Notes: generated from the sequence alone by a model not told the origin. A stretch of 64,000 bases of DNA from Virgibacillus chiguensis (GCF_900129865.1 NZ_FQXD01000003.1:1-64000); one strand, 5' to 3'; shown: positions 54,278 through 64,000, counted from the first letter of the stretch. Made by a program: numbers and translations.

Positions 54278-55123
54278 TTGAACACGTTTACGGTTAAGAA
54301 ATCACTAAATAATAACGTCCTCATTGCTTTGGATAATCAGCAAAATGAAGTCGTCTTGATTGGTAATGGAATTGGTTTTCATTATAAGAAAAAAGACATT
54401 ATCCATAAAGAGCAAATAGAAAAGCTGTTTGTATTACGTGATGAACAGGCGCAGGCGCAATATAAGCAATTGCTTCCAAACATAGATCATACATTGTTGG
54501 ATTCCATTGTTAAAGCGGTAGAATTAATTCAGAAACGATCACATGTCATGTTGAATGAATCCGTTCATGTGGCTCTAACTGATCATGTGTTGTTTGCTTA
54601 CCATCGTATGCTAAAAGGTTTGGAAATAAAAAATCCTTTTCTTGCCGAAACAAAAGCATTATATCCTTTTGAGTATGAGATCGCCTCAGAAATTGTTGAA
54701 GACATGAATCATAGGTTGGATATTCATCTTCCTGAAGGGGAAATTGGCTTTATTGCTTTACATGTACACAGTGCCATATCGAATAAAGCTCTCTCTGATA
54801 TCAATAAATACTCCCAATTGGTTACGCAATTTGTCGATATTATTGAAGAACAATTAAAAATTAAAGTGGACAGAGGCGGGATAGAGTACGTACGCCTTGT
54901 TCGGCATGTGCGCTATACAATCGAACGCGTGTTAAAGGGGGAGACAGTAGATGAACCAGTTAAAATAGCTTCCCTCTTGAAAAAGGAATACCCAACATGT
55001 TATAATCTAGCGTGGAAATTGATTAAAATGATGCAACAAACATTAAAGCAACCAGTATATGAAGCGGAAGCGGTGTATTTAACGATGCACTTGCAACGCC
55101 TCTATCAAAAACATGACTCATAA
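54278..55123 (+). CDS. glcT: GlcT-type PTS transcription antiterminator
   Basis: 281 residues from TTG54278, behind AAGGAG with about 10 nt spacing; a longer frame from 54209 has an atypical Cys/Tyr-rich start and is rejected. N-terminal CAT RNA-binding domain (FTVKKSLNNNVLIALD ... VVLIGNGIGF), then two PRDs (histidines in LTDHVLFAYHRM, FIALHVHSA, VRLVRHVRY, TMHLQRL). It binds the RAT upstream of ptsG and stops termination when glucose is present; EIICBA phosphorylates it to shut it off. ptsG follows 350 bp downstream. Confidence 0.92.
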   Translation: MNTFTVKKSLNNNVLIALDNQQNEVVLIGNGIGFHYKKKDIIHKEQIEKLFVLRDEQAQAQYKQLLPNIDHTLLDSIVKAVELIQKRSHVMLNESVHVALTDHVLFAYHRMLKGLEIKNPFLAETKALYPFEYEIASEIVEDMNHRLDIHLPEGEIGFIALHVHSAISNKALSDINKYSQLVTQFVDIIEEQLKIKVDRGGIEYVRLVRHVRYTIERVLKGETVDEPVKIASLLKKEYPTCYNLAWKLIKMMQQTLKQPVYEAEAVYLTMHLQRLYQKHDS

Positions 55124-55133
55124 TACATTTTCC

Positions 55134-55161
55134 GTGTTACTGATACGATCAGGCATGAGTG
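55134..55161 (+). promoter_or_regulatory. RAT antiterminator RNA for GlcT
   Basis: GTGTTACTGATACGATCAGG then CATGAGTG, nearly the ptsG RAT of Bacillus, overlapping the 5' strand of the terminator at 55152-55240. Binding by GlcT would exclude the terminator. Confidence 0.82.
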
Positions 55162-55240
55162 GAAAGATTATGAAATAGGACAGTAGGGTACACGTATAGC
55201 CCCTACTGCTTGTTTCTGATTTCTACTCATGCCTTTTTTT
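55152..55240 (+). terminator. Conditional terminator in the ptsG leader
   Basis: Outer stem GGCATGAGT...ACTCATGCC with an inner hairpin CAGTAGGG / CCCTACTG (55181-55208), then TTTTTTT. The rest of the leader (55241-55470) holds another AT-rich hairpin block related to the recurrent element. Confidence 0.82.
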
Positions 55241-55473
55241 GTTCTTTAGGGTTTATCCTTTAAGAAAAATGTTGACGTTCTAGTGTTATAAACACTTTGG
55301 CGAAAAGCGCGTTTTTCAAGTTTATAGTGTGAAGTAAAGTGAAGGATTTCGTCATGATACTTGCTAATAAGTCATGTTTTTTTCATTTTTCTTATAGATT
55401 TTGGGAAGGATAAATGGTAAAGAAAGCTTCTCGAAATTTTAATGTTGGTTGTTGCATAAAAGGAGGAAAAAAG

Positions 55474-57522
55474 ATGTTTAAAAAAGCTTTTGGTGTCTTA
55501 CAAAAAGTTGGTAAAGCACTTATGCTTCCAGTCGCGTTATTACCGGCTGCTGGTTTATTGCTTGGGTTTGGTAATGCAGCACAGCAAGAGACGATGTTAG
55601 GATACTTACCGTTTTTAAAAGCGGATTGGATTCAATTGGTTGCCACTGTCATGGAAGATGCCGGTGGAATTATTTTTAGTAACTTGGCGCTTATCTTTGC
55701 GATTGGTGTAGCCATAGGTTTAGCGAGTGATGGGGCAGCTGGTTTAGCAGCTCTTGTAGGGTATTTAGTCTTAAACCAAGTAATGGGCTCTTGGATCGAT
55801 GTTACCCCAGAAATGATCGAATCAGACCCTGGGTTTGCTTCTGTATTAGGCATTCCTACGTTACAAACAGGCGTGTTTGGAGGTATCATTGTAGGTTTGA
55901 TTGCCGCATTTTGTTATAATCGCTATCACAATATTGAAATGCCCGCTTTTCTCGGTTTCTTTGCTGGAAAGCGATTTGTACCAATTGTTACGGCTGCGTT
56001 TTCATTTCTTGCAGGTATTGCGCTATTATTTGTTTGGCCACCTGTGCAAGATGCGATGAATAGTGCATCCTATTGGCTAATTGAGGAAGGAACATATTTA
56101 GCTGTTTTCTTCTTTGGTTTTGTAAAAAGATTACTTATTCCATTTGGATTGCACCATATTTTCCATGCGCCATTTTGGTATGAATTTGGTTCGTATACTA
56201 CTGTAGCAGGTGATTTAGTTCGTGGAGATATGACGATTTTCTTTGCCCAGTTAAAAGATGGGGTAGAAATTACAGCTGGTAACTTTATGGCAGGGGAATT
56301 TCCAGTTATGATGTTTGGTTTACCAGCAGCAGCGCTAGCTATGTATCATACAGCACGACCAGAAAAGAAAAAGGTCGTTGCTGGTTTGTTAGGCTCTGCA
56401 GCATTAACATCCTTTTTAACAGGGATTACTGAGCCGCTCGAATTTTCATTTATGTTTGTTTCGCCGCTATTATTTCTCTTACATGCGGTTTTAGATGGAC
56501 TTTCATTCGTACTAATGACGTTCTTTAGCGTTAATGTCGGTTATACGTTTTCCGGTGGTGCGATTGACTTTGTATTATTTGGAATTTTACCGAATAAAGA
56601 ACCGTGGTGGATCACCATCCTATTAGGATTAGCATTTGCTGTTATTTACTACGTCATTTTCCGCTTCTTCATTCAGAAGTTTAACTTAATGACTCCAGGT
56701 CGGGAGAAAGTGGAAGAGGAAGAGGAAAATAATAATGGACAAACTGGTGAGCTTGCTTATGATGTATTAGAAGCAATGGGTGGTCAAGAAAATATTGCAC
56801 ACTTAGATGCATGTATTACACGTTTACGTGTGTCCGTTAATTCGATCAAAAATGTCGATAAAGAAAGATTGAAGAAGCTAGGCGCTTCAGGTGTATTAGA
56901 AGTTGGCGATAATATTCAAGCCATTTTTGGTCCACGTTCCGAAACGATTAAAGGACAAATGCAAGATATTATGTCTGGTAAAACACCACGTCCTGTGGAA
57001 ACAGATCAAGATGAAGAAGTTCAACAACAGATTGAAGAAGTCAATCCAGAGGCAATGCAAAATGAAGCTGAAACAGAAGCAATTGTTTCACCAATGAAAG
57101 GAGAGCTATTGCCAATAACAGAAGTTCCTGATCAAGTATTTTCTGGAAAAATGATGGGTGATGGTTTTGCGATTGTACCAGAAGACGGTCTAGTTGTTTC
57201 ACCTGTAAATGGGAAAGTGGTAAATGTTTTCCCAACTAAACATGCCATTGGTTTACAGTCAGATGGTGGAAAAGAAATTCTTATTCATGTTGGTATTGAT
57301 ACGGTTAATTTAAAAGGAGACGGCTTTGAAATGCTCATTGAAGAAGGAGATAAGGTCGAAGCTGGACAACCACTGCTTAAAGCAGATCTGTCCTTTATTC
57401 AAAGTAAAGGAATGCCGGTTATCACACCAATTGTATTTACCAACCTAAAAGAGGGACAACAAATATCACTTGAGAAGAGTGGAAAAGTAGAAAGTAAAGA
57501 AGAAAATATCATTACATTGTAA
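55474..57522 (+). CDS. ptsG: PTS glucose-specific EIICBA
   Basis: 682 residues from ATG55474 (AAGGAGG 8 nt upstream; a 20-codon longer frame has no site). EIIC spans about 1-410 ([45 protein letters not shown]). EIIB (about 425-510) carries the phosphocysteine in [18 protein letters not shown] (about 540-670) carries the His in [17 protein letters not shown]. It takes up and phosphorylates glucose and phosphorylates GlcT in its absence. Controlled by the RAT/terminator leader; closed by a terminator at 57524-57564. Confidence 0.93.
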   Translation: MFKKAFGVLQKVGKALMLPVALLPAAGLLLGFGNAAQQETMLGYLPFLKADWIQLVATVMEDAGGIIFSNLALIFAIGVAIGLASDGAAGLAALVGYLVLNQVMGSWIDVTPEMIESDPGFASVLGIPTLQTGVFGGIIVGLIAAFCYNRYHNIEMPAFLGFFAGKRFVPIVTAAFSFLAGIALLFVWPPVQDAMNSASYWLIEEGTYLAVFFFGFVKRLLIPFGLHHIFHAPFWYEFGSYTTVAGDLVRGDMTIFFAQLKDGVEITAGNFMAGEFPVMMFGLPAAALAMYHTARPEKKKVVAGLLGSAALTSFLTGITEPLEFSFMFVSPLLFLLHAVLDGLSFVLMTFFSVNVGYTFSGGAIDFVLFGILPNKEPWWITILLGLAFAVIYYVIFRFFIQKFNLMTPGREKVEEEEENNNGQTGELAYDVLEAMGGQENIAHLDACITRLRVSVNSIKNVDKERLKKLGASGVLEVGDNIQAIFGPRSETIKGQMQDIMSGKTPRPVETDQDEEVQQQIEEVNPEAMQNEAETEAIVSPMKGELLPITEVPDQVFSGKMMGDGFAIVPEDGLVVSPVNGKVVNVFPTKHAIGLQSDGGKEILIHVGIDTVNLKGDGFEMLIEEGDKVEAGQPLLKADLSFIQSKGMPVITPIVFTNLKEGQQISLEKSGKVESKEENIITL

Positions 57523-57523
57523 T

Positions 57524-57564
57524 AAAAAAGCTAGTTAGGGTCGCTGCCTTGACTAGCTTTTTTT
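57524..57564 (+). terminator. Terminator after ptsG
   Basis: AAAAAAGCTAGT ... ACTAGCTTTTTTT. The following 57566-57898 holds nothing recognisable beyond ribosome site and leader of the GH4-like gene. Confidence 0.88.
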
Positions 57565-57898
57565 AACGTTATTAGAAAACATAAGATTTAACATCAAATA
57601 GAAAGCTATTGCCAAACCTTTATGGCAGTAGCCTTCGTTTGGCTAAGAGAGCAAGCAGACTTAACTACTAAAATGACATCCTCTATCATATACTTTTTAA
57701 TACGTACGATAAAGTGGGATTTTAATTAGTGGCCGTTTTTCAATCTGCTGCTGATGGCTCACTTCAATCCTATGACGCAAAGGCTTATAAATGACTTTAT
57801 GTATCTTTTATCTTTTGGTTAATGTCCAAGCTAACATGTTCACATTCTTGAAGAAGTGGTACAGCATTTTATATTCATGATAAAGGGGGATACAACTC

Positions 57899-59197
57899 AT
57901 GACCACCTTGAATATTGCTATTCTTGGAGGAGGTTCAGCATCTACGCCACAGTTAATAGGCCAATTTATCCAACACGAGGAAGCATTACCTATAAAAAAG
58001 ATATATCTTGTTGATATTTTAGCAGGGAGAGAACGTTTATCCATCATTGCATCATTCGTTAGACGTATGATAGAACAGGAAAATAGTAACATAGAAATAA
58101 TGGAAACGCTCGATAGGCGAGAGGCATTGAAGCAGGCTGATTTTATTATTAATCAAATCAGAGTAGGTGGCTTTGATATGCGTCAAATAGATGAAACGTT
58201 ATGTTTAGAGTATGGTATCATAGCAGAGGAAGCTTCAGGTCCGGTTGGATTTATGAATGCTTTACGAACGATACCTATTATGCTTGATATTTGTGAAGAT
58301 ATTGAAGAATTAGCACCAGATGCTTGGTTACTTAATTTGACGAATCCTTGTAGTATAATCACAGAAGCGATAGATAAGCATACGAATGTGAAAGTTATTG
58401 GTATCAATGAGGGGCCAATGGCTTTTCGGAATCAATTTGCAAAGGCGTACGATGTTGTCAAGAATGATATAAGTATGCAACTAATAGGGACAAGTCAATT
58501 GTTATGGGTTACGGATTTATATGTTCGTGGAAAATCAAAGTTAACAGATGCCATACTTTATAAAAAACTGCATAGTAGAAAAAAGCGGCAAGACATTACA
58601 GTTGATACGTATTTTTTACAAACATATGGCGTTATTGGTTGCGACTATCAGCCTTATTATTATCAGGGTGACCAAATTTTAACAAAGCAATTAGATGTGT
58701 TTAAACAAGGCGTGCTTCCATCTGATTTTGAACTAGAAGAACACAAGCAGTTATTTTCTCTATATGAACATGCAAAAACAGCTACGTTACCAAATGGAGT
58801 GGAAGATAGGCGAGGTGCAGCAGCTTCAGAAGGGGTGCTCGAGGTTATTCAAGCAATTCATTATAATTTAAAGCGCATTTTACCAGTAAATATTAGAAAT
58901 AATGGAGCAATAGAAGGCTTACGGAACGATGCTTGTGTCCAGGTGAATAGTGTAGTGGAAAGACATGGAATTATACCAATTCAAGTACCAGAAATCTTAC
59001 CGCATGTTCACGGATTATTACAATATATGAAAGCTTATGAGTCACTGACTGTGGAAGCAGGAATATCCAAAAACATTGGGGTAGCCATTCAGGCGATGAC
59101 CATGCATCCATTTGTGCCATCTGCGGAAGTAGCTCATAAGCTGCTTCAAGATATGTTTATTGCAAATGAAGCTTATGTTCAACCGGTCATTTATTAA
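57899..59197 (+). CDS. Glycoside hydrolase family 4-like protein lacking catalytic and metal residues
   Basis: 432 residues, aligned end to end with 6-phospho-beta-glucosidases of the LicH type. The NAD-binding start is kept (ILGGGSASTPQLI), as are LRTIPI, NLTNPCSIITEA, NNGAIEGL and AMTMHPFVPS. But the metal-Cys segment GLCNVP is GINEGP here, the metal-His segment GLNH is GTSQ, and the catalytic-Tyr segment GAYYS is GAAAS. All three key residues are thus substituted, so normal GH4 redox-elimination hydrolysis is unlikely. RBS AAAGGGGGA. A terminator follows at 59266-59304. It might be a sensor, an NAD-dependent enzyme of new specificity, or a decaying paralogue; the frame is intact. Confidence 0.85.
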   Translation: MTTLNIAILGGGSASTPQLIGQFIQHEEALPIKKIYLVDILAGRERLSIIASFVRRMIEQENSNIEIMETLDRREALKQADFIINQIRVGGFDMRQIDETLCLEYGIIAEEASGPVGFMNALRTIPIMLDICEDIEELAPDAWLLNLTNPCSIITEAIDKHTNVKVIGINEGPMAFRNQFAKAYDVVKNDISMQLIGTSQLLWVTDLYVRGKSKLTDAILYKKLHSRKKRQDITVDTYFLQTYGVIGCDYQPYYYQGDQILTKQLDVFKQGVLPSDFELEEHKQLFSLYEHAKTATLPNGVEDRRGAAASEGVLEVIQAIHYNLKRILPVNIRNNGAIEGLRNDACVQVNSVVERHGIIPIQVPEILPHVHGLLQYMKAYESLTVEAGISKNIGVAIQAMTMHPFVPSAEVAHKLLQDMFIANEAYVQPVIY

Positions 59198-59265
59198 CTT
59201 AAAGCAAGAGGGGTGGCGTGTATGCATCGTCATTATTTTACATTGGTATACTTTTAATAGCAGGA

Positions 59266-59304
59266 AAAAGGGAGCCTCCTATAGAACAGGAGGTTTCCCT
59301 TTTG
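59266..59304 (+). terminator. Terminator after the GH4-like gene
   Basis: AAAAGGGAgCCTCCT-atagaac-AGGAGGtTTCCCTTTTG. Almost symmetric, so it can also stop the convergent gabD transcript. Confidence 0.8.
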
Positions 59305-59308
59305 TTTC

Positions 59309-59400
59309 ACTATAGAAAAGTATAAAATTTTCTATGATTTATAGTATAAGCAGAGCTACAGCATTCGCCATAAAGACTTGATGGTAGGACGAGTTTTTCT
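59309..59400 (+). repeat. Recurrent hairpin element, copy d
   Basis: ACTATAGAAAAGTATAAAAT...TTTATAGTATAAG...GCATTCGCCATAAAGACTTGATGG...GAGTTTTTCT, diverged. It ends at the gabD stop codon. Confidence 0.6.
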
Positions 59401-60796
59401 AATACGATAGATTTCCAATCGATACATATTTAGTTTCTAAGTAAGGTTCAATGCCTTCCAGCCCACCTTCACGACCAAGTCCACTCTCCTTCATTCCACC
59501 AAATGGGGCGTGAGCGGCAGATGGTCCGCCGTCGTTCCAGCCAACAATGCCGTAATCTAAATGCTCATACAAATAAGTACCAGTACGGTAATCATTTGTA
59601 AAAAAGTAGGCAGCTAAACCAAATGGCGTATCGTTAGCAAGGCGTACAGCTTCCTCGATATTTGTAAAAGTAGTTATAGGAGCCACTGGACCAAATGTTT
59701 CCTCATGCATAATTGTCATATCCGCTGTTACTTCATTAAGTATGGTTGGGTATACAAAATAATATCCTTTCTCATGGTCTGCATCAAATGTATCTCCTAA
59801 CAATACTTTAGCACCTTTTTGCTTAGCATCATCAATATGTTCTTTAATTTTGTTATAGCCTCGTTCATTAATGATTGGTCCAATATCAATATTATCATGA
59901 AGTCCATTGCCAACCGTTAAATGTTTGGCACGTTGTACAAAAGCTGCTGCAAACTGATCTACAATATCTTCGTGAACGATAATTCGATTTGCACAGACGC
60001 ATGTTTGGCCAGCATTACGAAATTTTGAGATGATCGTTTGTTCAGCTGCAAATTCAATATCCGCATCTTTAGCAACAATCAATGGTGCATGCCCACCAAG
60101 CTCCATGGTGACATGTTTGACCGTGTTTGCGCTTCCTTTAATTAAGTTTTTTCCTACAGCAGTGGAACCTGTAAAGGTAATCTTACGCACATAGTCACTT
60201 TCTGTAAATAATGCGCCAATCTCTTTGCCGGAACCGACGACATATTGAATAGCATCTTCTGGAATACCTGCCTTATGAGCTAATTCAATTATTCGAATAC
60301 CTGATAGCGGTGTTTCAGAAGCAGGTTTGACAATAAATGTACACCCGGCAGCTAGTGCTGGTGCTGCTTTTCTTGTCATCATGGCTGCAGGGAAATTCCA
60401 AGGTGTAATAGCAGCGACTAAACCAACAGGCTCTTTACGAACGAGGATTCGTTTTGACTCGGTGTTTGCTGGAATTGTTCGCCCATAAATTCGCTTTGCT
60501 TCTTCTGCATACCAATCAATATAACTTGCCGCATATTCTATCTCACCATAAGATTCCTTTAGTGGCTTTCCGTTTTCCTTCGTCATCAGTTTAGCAAGTT
60601 CATCCTTATGCTCTCTGATTTGCATTGCCCAACGTTGCAGTAATTGTGAACGTTTATGTGCATGTATGCTTGCCCAAGTTGGAAAGAATGCATGACCTTT
60701 ATAAAGCGCTTTCTTTACTTCCTCATTAGACCAGGAACTCAATTCTTTTAGTACTTCACCAGTAGCCGGGTTTGTAACGGTGATTTTGTTAGTCAA
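59399..60796 (-). CDS. gabD: NAD(P)-dependent aldehyde dehydrogenase, succinate-semialdehyde type
   Basis: 465 residues from TTG60796, behind AAAGGGG. ALDH features: [24 protein letters not shown] (cofactor), [12 protein letters not shown] (catalytic Glu), [14 protein letters not shown] (catalytic Cys with the adjacent redox Cys typical of GabD), EETFGPVAP. It probably oxidises succinic semialdehyde to succinate. No GABA transaminase adjoins it, so glutarate- or other semialdehydes remain possible. Single minus-strand gene between two sugar loci. Confidence 0.87.
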   Translation of the reverse strand: MTNKITVTNPATGEVLKELSSWSNEEVKKALYKGHAFFPTWASIHAHKRSQLLQRWAMQIREHKDELAKLMTKENGKPLKESYGEIEYAASYIDWYAEEAKRIYGRTIPANTESKRILVRKEPVGLVAAITPWNFPAAMMTRKAAPALAAGCTFIVKPASETPLSGIRIIELAHKAGIPEDAIQYVVGSGKEIGALFTESDYVRKITFTGSTAVGKNLIKGSANTVKHVTMELGGHAPLIVAKDADIEFAAEQTIISKFRNAGQTCVCANRIIVHEDIVDQFAAAFVQRAKHLTVGNGLHDNIDIGPIINERGYNKIKEHIDDAKQKGAKVLLGDTFDADHEKGYYFVYPTILNEVTADMTIMHEETFGPVAPITTFTNIEEAVRLANDTPFGLAAYFFTNDYRTGTYLYEHLDYGIVGWNDGGPSAAHAPFGGMKESGLGREGGLEGIEPYLETKYVSIGNLSY

Positions 60797-60926
60797 ATAG
60801 AAAACCCCTTTCTTATCATTTTAAATATAATCTCTATTTTAGTATATTCCTTGATTAATCGGAAAGGAAACATATCATATCGAAAAGGTTCAAAAATTAA
60901 TGTATGTCATTTTAAACGTAGAAAAG

Positions 60927-60940
60927 TGGTTGCGTTTTCA
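60927..60940 (-). promoter_or_regulatory. Near-consensus catabolite-responsive element (cre)
   Basis: The minus strand reads TGAAAACGCAACCA, 13 of 14 positions matching TGWAARCGYTWNCW. It lies about 120 bp before the cellobiose-type EIIB start, so CcpA repression of that PTS operon is likely. Confidence 0.6.
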
Positions 60941-61058
60941 ATGGAAGTAACCGTTTCCGTCTTTAAAAGGAAAAAGTCTATGTTTAGTTATCCACTTGCT
61001 TAACTTAAACTAAAGATAGCAAGAGAAATAAATCAGAAATTTTTAGGAGGAAACAAAA

Positions 61059-61373
61059 ATGAAACATATTTTACTTGCGTGTTCAGCAGGAATGTCAACG
61101 AGCCTTTTGGTTTCCAAAATGAAAGAAGTAGCAGAAGAAAAGGGGATAGATGTGAAGATTTGGGCAGTTGCTCAAGATAAAGTAACGAAAGATATTGAAC
61201 AAGCAGACGTGTTATTAATTGGTCCACAAATGCGTTTTTTAAAGAAAAAATTAGCCAAACTCGCGGATGAAGTAAATGTACATCTTGATGTTATTGATCC
61301 AACTGCTTATGGAAGAATTGATGGCGAAGCAGTCTTAAATAGAGCACTCGAACTAATGGAAGAAGCTAACTAA
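61059..61373 (+). CDS. celA: PTS EIIB, lactose/cellobiose family
   Basis: 104 residues with the phosphocysteine in LACSAGMSTSLLVSKM (Cys8) and VLLIGPQMRFLKKKL, typical of cellobiose/chitobiose EIIB. It passes phosphate from EIIA to the beta-glucoside on EIIC. TAGGAGG before ATG. First gene of B-C-A-GH1 operon; a likely CcpA site lies upstream. Confidence 0.92.
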   Translation: MKHILLACSAGMSTSLLVSKMKEVAEEKGIDVKIWAVAQDKVTKDIEQADVLLIGPQMRFLKKKLAKLADEVNVHLDVIDPTAYGRIDGEAVLNRALELMEEAN

Positions 61374-61389
61374 TGGGGGGTGTTGAAAA

Positions 61390-62676
61390 ATGAATAAATT
61401 TATGGAAATGCTTGAAAATGTATTATTACCAATTGCTGATAAATTAAATAACAACCGTTATCTAACCGCTCTTCGTGATGGATTCATGGTTGCTTTACCA
61501 TTAATCATCTTTGGTTCCATTTTTGTTGTTATTGCGAACCTACCATTCCTCGATCGCGTTATAAGTGAGGATGCGTTTGCTGCTTATCAAAGTGCTTTAG
61601 GTCCTGCATCAGCAGCAACGTTAAGTATTATGGGAATGTTTGTCATTATTGGGATTGGATACAAATTGACTGAGCATTACGAAAATGAGGCTATTTATGG
61701 CGGGGTAGTTGCATTAACTGCATTTTTAATTCTTACGCCGCAAGTGCTTGAGGGTTTAACAGGTGTCATCCCAACGGTAAGTTTAGGTGCACAAGGAATG
61801 TTTTTAGGAATTTTTACTGCATTTATAGCAGCAGAACTTTATAACTTTTTTGTTAGAACAGATTGGACAATTAAGATGCCAGCTGGTGTTCCACAAGCAG
61901 TATCCAGGTCGTTTAGTGCACTAATTCCAATTACATTAACATTGTCTGTTTTCTTAATTATTCGAATTATTTTTAGCTACACGGGCTTTGACACAGTACA
62001 GAACTTTATTTATACAATTATTCAACAACCATTAACTCAACTCGGTAGTGGGTTGCCAGCAACTATTGTAGCTGTTTTATTAATTCAGGTATTTTGGTTT
62101 TTCGGATTACATGGACAGATTATTGTTAACTCAGTTTTTGATCCAATTTGGTACACGTTAAATGAGCAAAACCTATCGGCTTTCCAAGCAGGAACGGAAT
62201 TACCGAATATCGTTACAAAACAATTTATCGATTCATTTATTGTTGGAATGGGTGGATCGGGAATGACGTTAGCAGTTATAATCCTCATCTTTATTATTGG
62301 TAGAAGCAGACAAATGAAAGAGTTGGGTAAACTTGGGGCGCCAGCAGGGATATTTAATGTGAATGAGCCAATTATCTTTGGTTTACCAATTATTATGAAT
62401 CCGCTTATCATTATTCCGTGGTTACTTGCTCCAGTAGTGGTTACCATTATTACGTATTTTGCTATGGCGACCGGGCTTGTTCCACCACCAGCTGGAGTTA
62501 TTGTTCCATGGACAACCCCTGTTGTATTAAATGGTTTTTTAGCTACAGGAAACGCTTGGCAAGGCGGGTTGTTGCAAGCAGTCAACTTAGTGGTTGTTAT
62601 GATGATTTGGTGGCCATTCTTGAAGATTATGGACAAGAGTTATTACGAGAAAGAAAAAGCAGCAAAGAAAAGTTAA
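61390..62676 (+). CDS. celB: PTS EIIC, lactose/cellobiose family
   Basis: 428 residues with about ten membrane segments. Family stretches: NNRYLTALRDGFMVALPLII at 20-40, FFGLHGQIIVNSVFDPIW near 237, NVNEPIIFGLPIIMNPL near 325. Channel for a beta-glucoside disaccharide such as cellobiose, phosphorylated on entry. GGGGGG ribosome site 9 nt before ATG, 16 bp after EIIB. Confidence 0.92.
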   Translation: MNKFMEMLENVLLPIADKLNNNRYLTALRDGFMVALPLIIFGSIFVVIANLPFLDRVISEDAFAAYQSALGPASAATLSIMGMFVIIGIGYKLTEHYENEAIYGGVVALTAFLILTPQVLEGLTGVIPTVSLGAQGMFLGIFTAFIAAELYNFFVRTDWTIKMPAGVPQAVSRSFSALIPITLTLSVFLIIRIIFSYTGFDTVQNFIYTIIQQPLTQLGSGLPATIVAVLLIQVFWFFGLHGQIIVNSVFDPIWYTLNEQNLSAFQAGTELPNIVTKQFIDSFIVGMGGSGMTLAVIILIFIIGRSRQMKELGKLGAPAGIFNVNEPIIFGLPIIMNPLIIIPWLLAPVVVTIITYFAMATGLVPPPAGVIVPWTTPVVLNGFLATGNAWQGGLLQAVNLVVVMMIWWPFLKIMDKSYYEKEKAAKKS

Positions 62677-62700
62677 TGAGTAAATGGACGAGGTGAGAAC

Positions 62701-63006
62701 ATGGATCAAACAACTGAAATTGCTTTTCAAATTATTTTACATGCTGGTAATGGAAAATCCAATGTGATGGAAGCAATTCAAGAAGCGAAAATAGGGAATT
62801 TTAATCAAGCAGATCAACTTGTTGAAGAAGCAGCAGAAGAACTTGGAAAAGCGCATGAATATCAAACGAAATTATTGCACAATGAAGCACGAGGAGAAGG
62901 AAATATCATTAATGTTATGCTCATACACTCACAAGACCATTTAATGACTTCTATGGCAATGAGGGATTTAGCAATCGAAATTATTGAGATTTATCGCAAT
63001 AAATAG
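62701..63006 (+). CDS. celC: PTS EIIA, lactose/cellobiose family
   Basis: 101-residue helical EIIA(Lac). Markers: ILHAGNGKSNVMEAIQEAKI, QADQLVEEAAEELGKAHEYQ, and the phospho-His region MLIHSQDHLMTSM. It receives phosphate from HPr and hands it to the EIIB at 61059. GACGAGGTGAG before ATG; the GH1 gene follows after 16 bp. Confidence 0.92.
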   Translation: MDQTTEIAFQIILHAGNGKSNVMEAIQEAKIGNFNQADQLVEEAAEELGKAHEYQTKLLHNEARGEGNIINVMLIHSQDHLMTSMAMRDLAIEIIEIYRNK

Positions 63007-63022
63007 TTGAGGGGGTATTGCA

Positions 63023-64000
63023 TTGACAGTAAAATATAAATTTCCAGCAAATTTTTGGTGGGGAAGTGCAACGTCTGCTACGCAAATAGAAGGTGCAGCA
63101 GACAAAGATGGGAAAGCGAAAAACATCTGGGATTATTGGTATGAAACGGAACCGAATCGCTTTTTTGACCAAGTAGGTCCAGCGAGAGCATCTGATTTTT
63201 ATCAACGATATAAGGAAGATATTCAATTAATGAAACAGATTGGACATAATAGTTTTCGTCTATCTATTTCATGGTCCCGTTTAATGCCGAACGGACAAAT
63301 GAATGAACAAGCGGTAGAATTTTATAATGGTGTGATTAATGAATTAATAGACAATGATATCGAGCCATTCGTTAATCTATTTCACTTTGATATGCCACTT
63401 GCTTACCAACAATTTGGTGGATGGGAAAATCGCGAAGTTGTAGATAGCTATCAAGCTTATGCGGAGATGTGTTTCAAACTTTTTGGTGATCGAGTGAAAA
63501 AATGGTTTACATTCAATGAGCCGATTGTCCCTGTTGAAGGTGGGTATCTGTACGATTTTCATTATCCTAATATTGTGGATGCTAAAAAAGCGGTGCAAGT
63601 AGCATACCATACGATGATTGCTAACGCAAAAGCAATTAAGGCTTTTCGTAAGCTAAATTATCCACATAGTCAAATTGGAATTATATTAAATTTAACACCA
63701 TCTTATCCAAGAAGCAGTAACCCAGCTGATCTACGTGCTTCAAAAATAGCAGATCTATTTTTTAACCGTAGTTTCTTGGATCCAGCTGTATTAGGTGAAT
63801 ATCCTGATGAGCTAATTGCCATTCTAAAAGAACATGGTCAGTTACCGCAAACAAAACAGGGTGATAAAGAACTACTAAAAAACAATACGGTAGATATTTT
63901 AGGGATTAATTATTACCAGCCACGTCGTGTGAAAGCAAAAGAATATTTACCTAATCCATACGCTCCATTTATGCCGGATATGTTTTTTGATCTTTATGAA
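63023..64000 (+). CDS. GH1 6-phospho-beta-glucosidase, 3' end outside window
   Basis: 326 residues visible, the frame open at the window edge; full GH1 enzymes have about 460-480. The start is TTG63023 behind GAGGGGG (an earlier TTG five bases upstream runs into a stop). Signature start FPANFWWGSATSATQIEGA, NSFRLSISWSRLMPNG, and the acid/base Glu (about 165) in WFTFNEP; ILGINYYQPRR lies near the end. The nucleophile motif is beyond the window. It cleaves the 6-phospho-beta-glucoside delivered by the PTS encoded just before it. Confidence 0.93.
   Translation, partial: MTVKYKFPANFWWGSATSATQIEGAADKDGKAKNIWDYWYETEPNRFFDQVGPARASDFYQRYKEDIQLMKQIGHNSFRLSISWSRLMPNGQMNEQAVEFYNGVINELIDNDIEPFVNLFHFDMPLAYQQFGGWENREVVDSYQAYAEMCFKLFGDRVKKWFTFNEPIVPVEGGYLYDFHYPNIVDAKKAVQVAYHTMIANAKAIKAFRKLNYPHSQIGIILNLTPSYPRSSNPADLRASKIADLFFNRSFLDPAVLGEYPDELIAILKEHGQLPQTKQGDKELLKNNTVDILGINYYQPRRVKAKEYLPNPYAPFMPDMFFDLYE

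Noticed and set aside
62085-62636. 183-codon minus-strand frame
   Set aside because: Antisense shadow of the EIIC gene; hydrophobic Ile/Pro-rich composition is the mirror of membrane-protein codons.

Overview
The window is low-GC Firmicute DNA, most likely from a Bacillaceae member of the Virgibacillus/Oceanobacillus kind. This is an inference from strong AGGAGG-type ribosome sites, frequent TTG starts, a lysine riboswitch before dapA, GlcT/ptsG antitermination, a bacterial nitric oxide synthase and an LPXTG surface protein. I see no rRNA, tRNA or CRISPR array. It reads as ordinary chromosome rich in catabolic and transport loci, with scattered mobile-element scars.

Layout. 1-1.8 kb: end of an IS200/IS605 element and a toxin remnant with a SUKH immunity gene. 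1.9-4.5 kb (minus): M20 amidohydrolase with DUF3100 and a second membrane protein. 4.6-9.2 kb: a guanine-class riboswitch, then purine permease, ATZ/TRZ-type deaminase and a Rieske oxygenase, with ~200-bp direct repeats flanking the three genes. 9.6-13.2 kb: APH remnant, bdhA, riboswitch-controlled dapA, cueP. 13.7-19.3 kb: 6-phosphogluconolactonase, then a TPP enzyme / CMD / small protein / chemotaxis receptor operon. 20-27 kb: a PRD regulator broken by one stop codon, an ascorbate-type PTS, a phosphotriesterase-family lactonase, a creatininase-family protein and a SIS protein. 28.7-35.4 kb: RpiR regulator, MBL hydrolase and a five-gene peptide ABC transporter. 35.5-37.7 kb: XRE regulator with a membrane partner, and an MFS transporter. 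38.1-44.1 kb (minus): a giant lamin-tail/metallophosphoesterase surface protein, apparently frameshifted before its LPXTG signal and preceded by Pho boxes. 44.5-52.5 kb: two paralogous AspT/YidE-type transporters bracketing an N-acyl amino acid amidohydrolase, a YfcC transporter and an OSBS/NSAR enzyme. 52.9-64 kb: nos, glcT-ptsG, an unusual GH4 protein lacking its catalytic residues, a GabD-type dehydrogenase, and a cellobiose-type PTS with a GH1 6-phospho-beta-glucosidase running off the end.

How the parts fit. Sugar uptake is coupled to phosphorylation by three PTS systems with PRD or catabolite control (a RAT and terminator before ptsG, a near-consensus cre before the cellobiose PTS). Nitrogen-bearing substrates (purines, acyl-amino acids, peptides, amidohydrolase substrates) are handled by transporter-plus-hydrolase pairs. 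The least described sets are the PTS/lactonase/creatininase/SIS cluster, the riboswitch-purine-Rieske operon, the TPP/CMD/MCP operon and the catalytically stripped GH4 protein. Two dispersed repeat families (a ~200-bp element and an ~85-bp hairpin element) recur between genes, in some cases right against ribosome sites.
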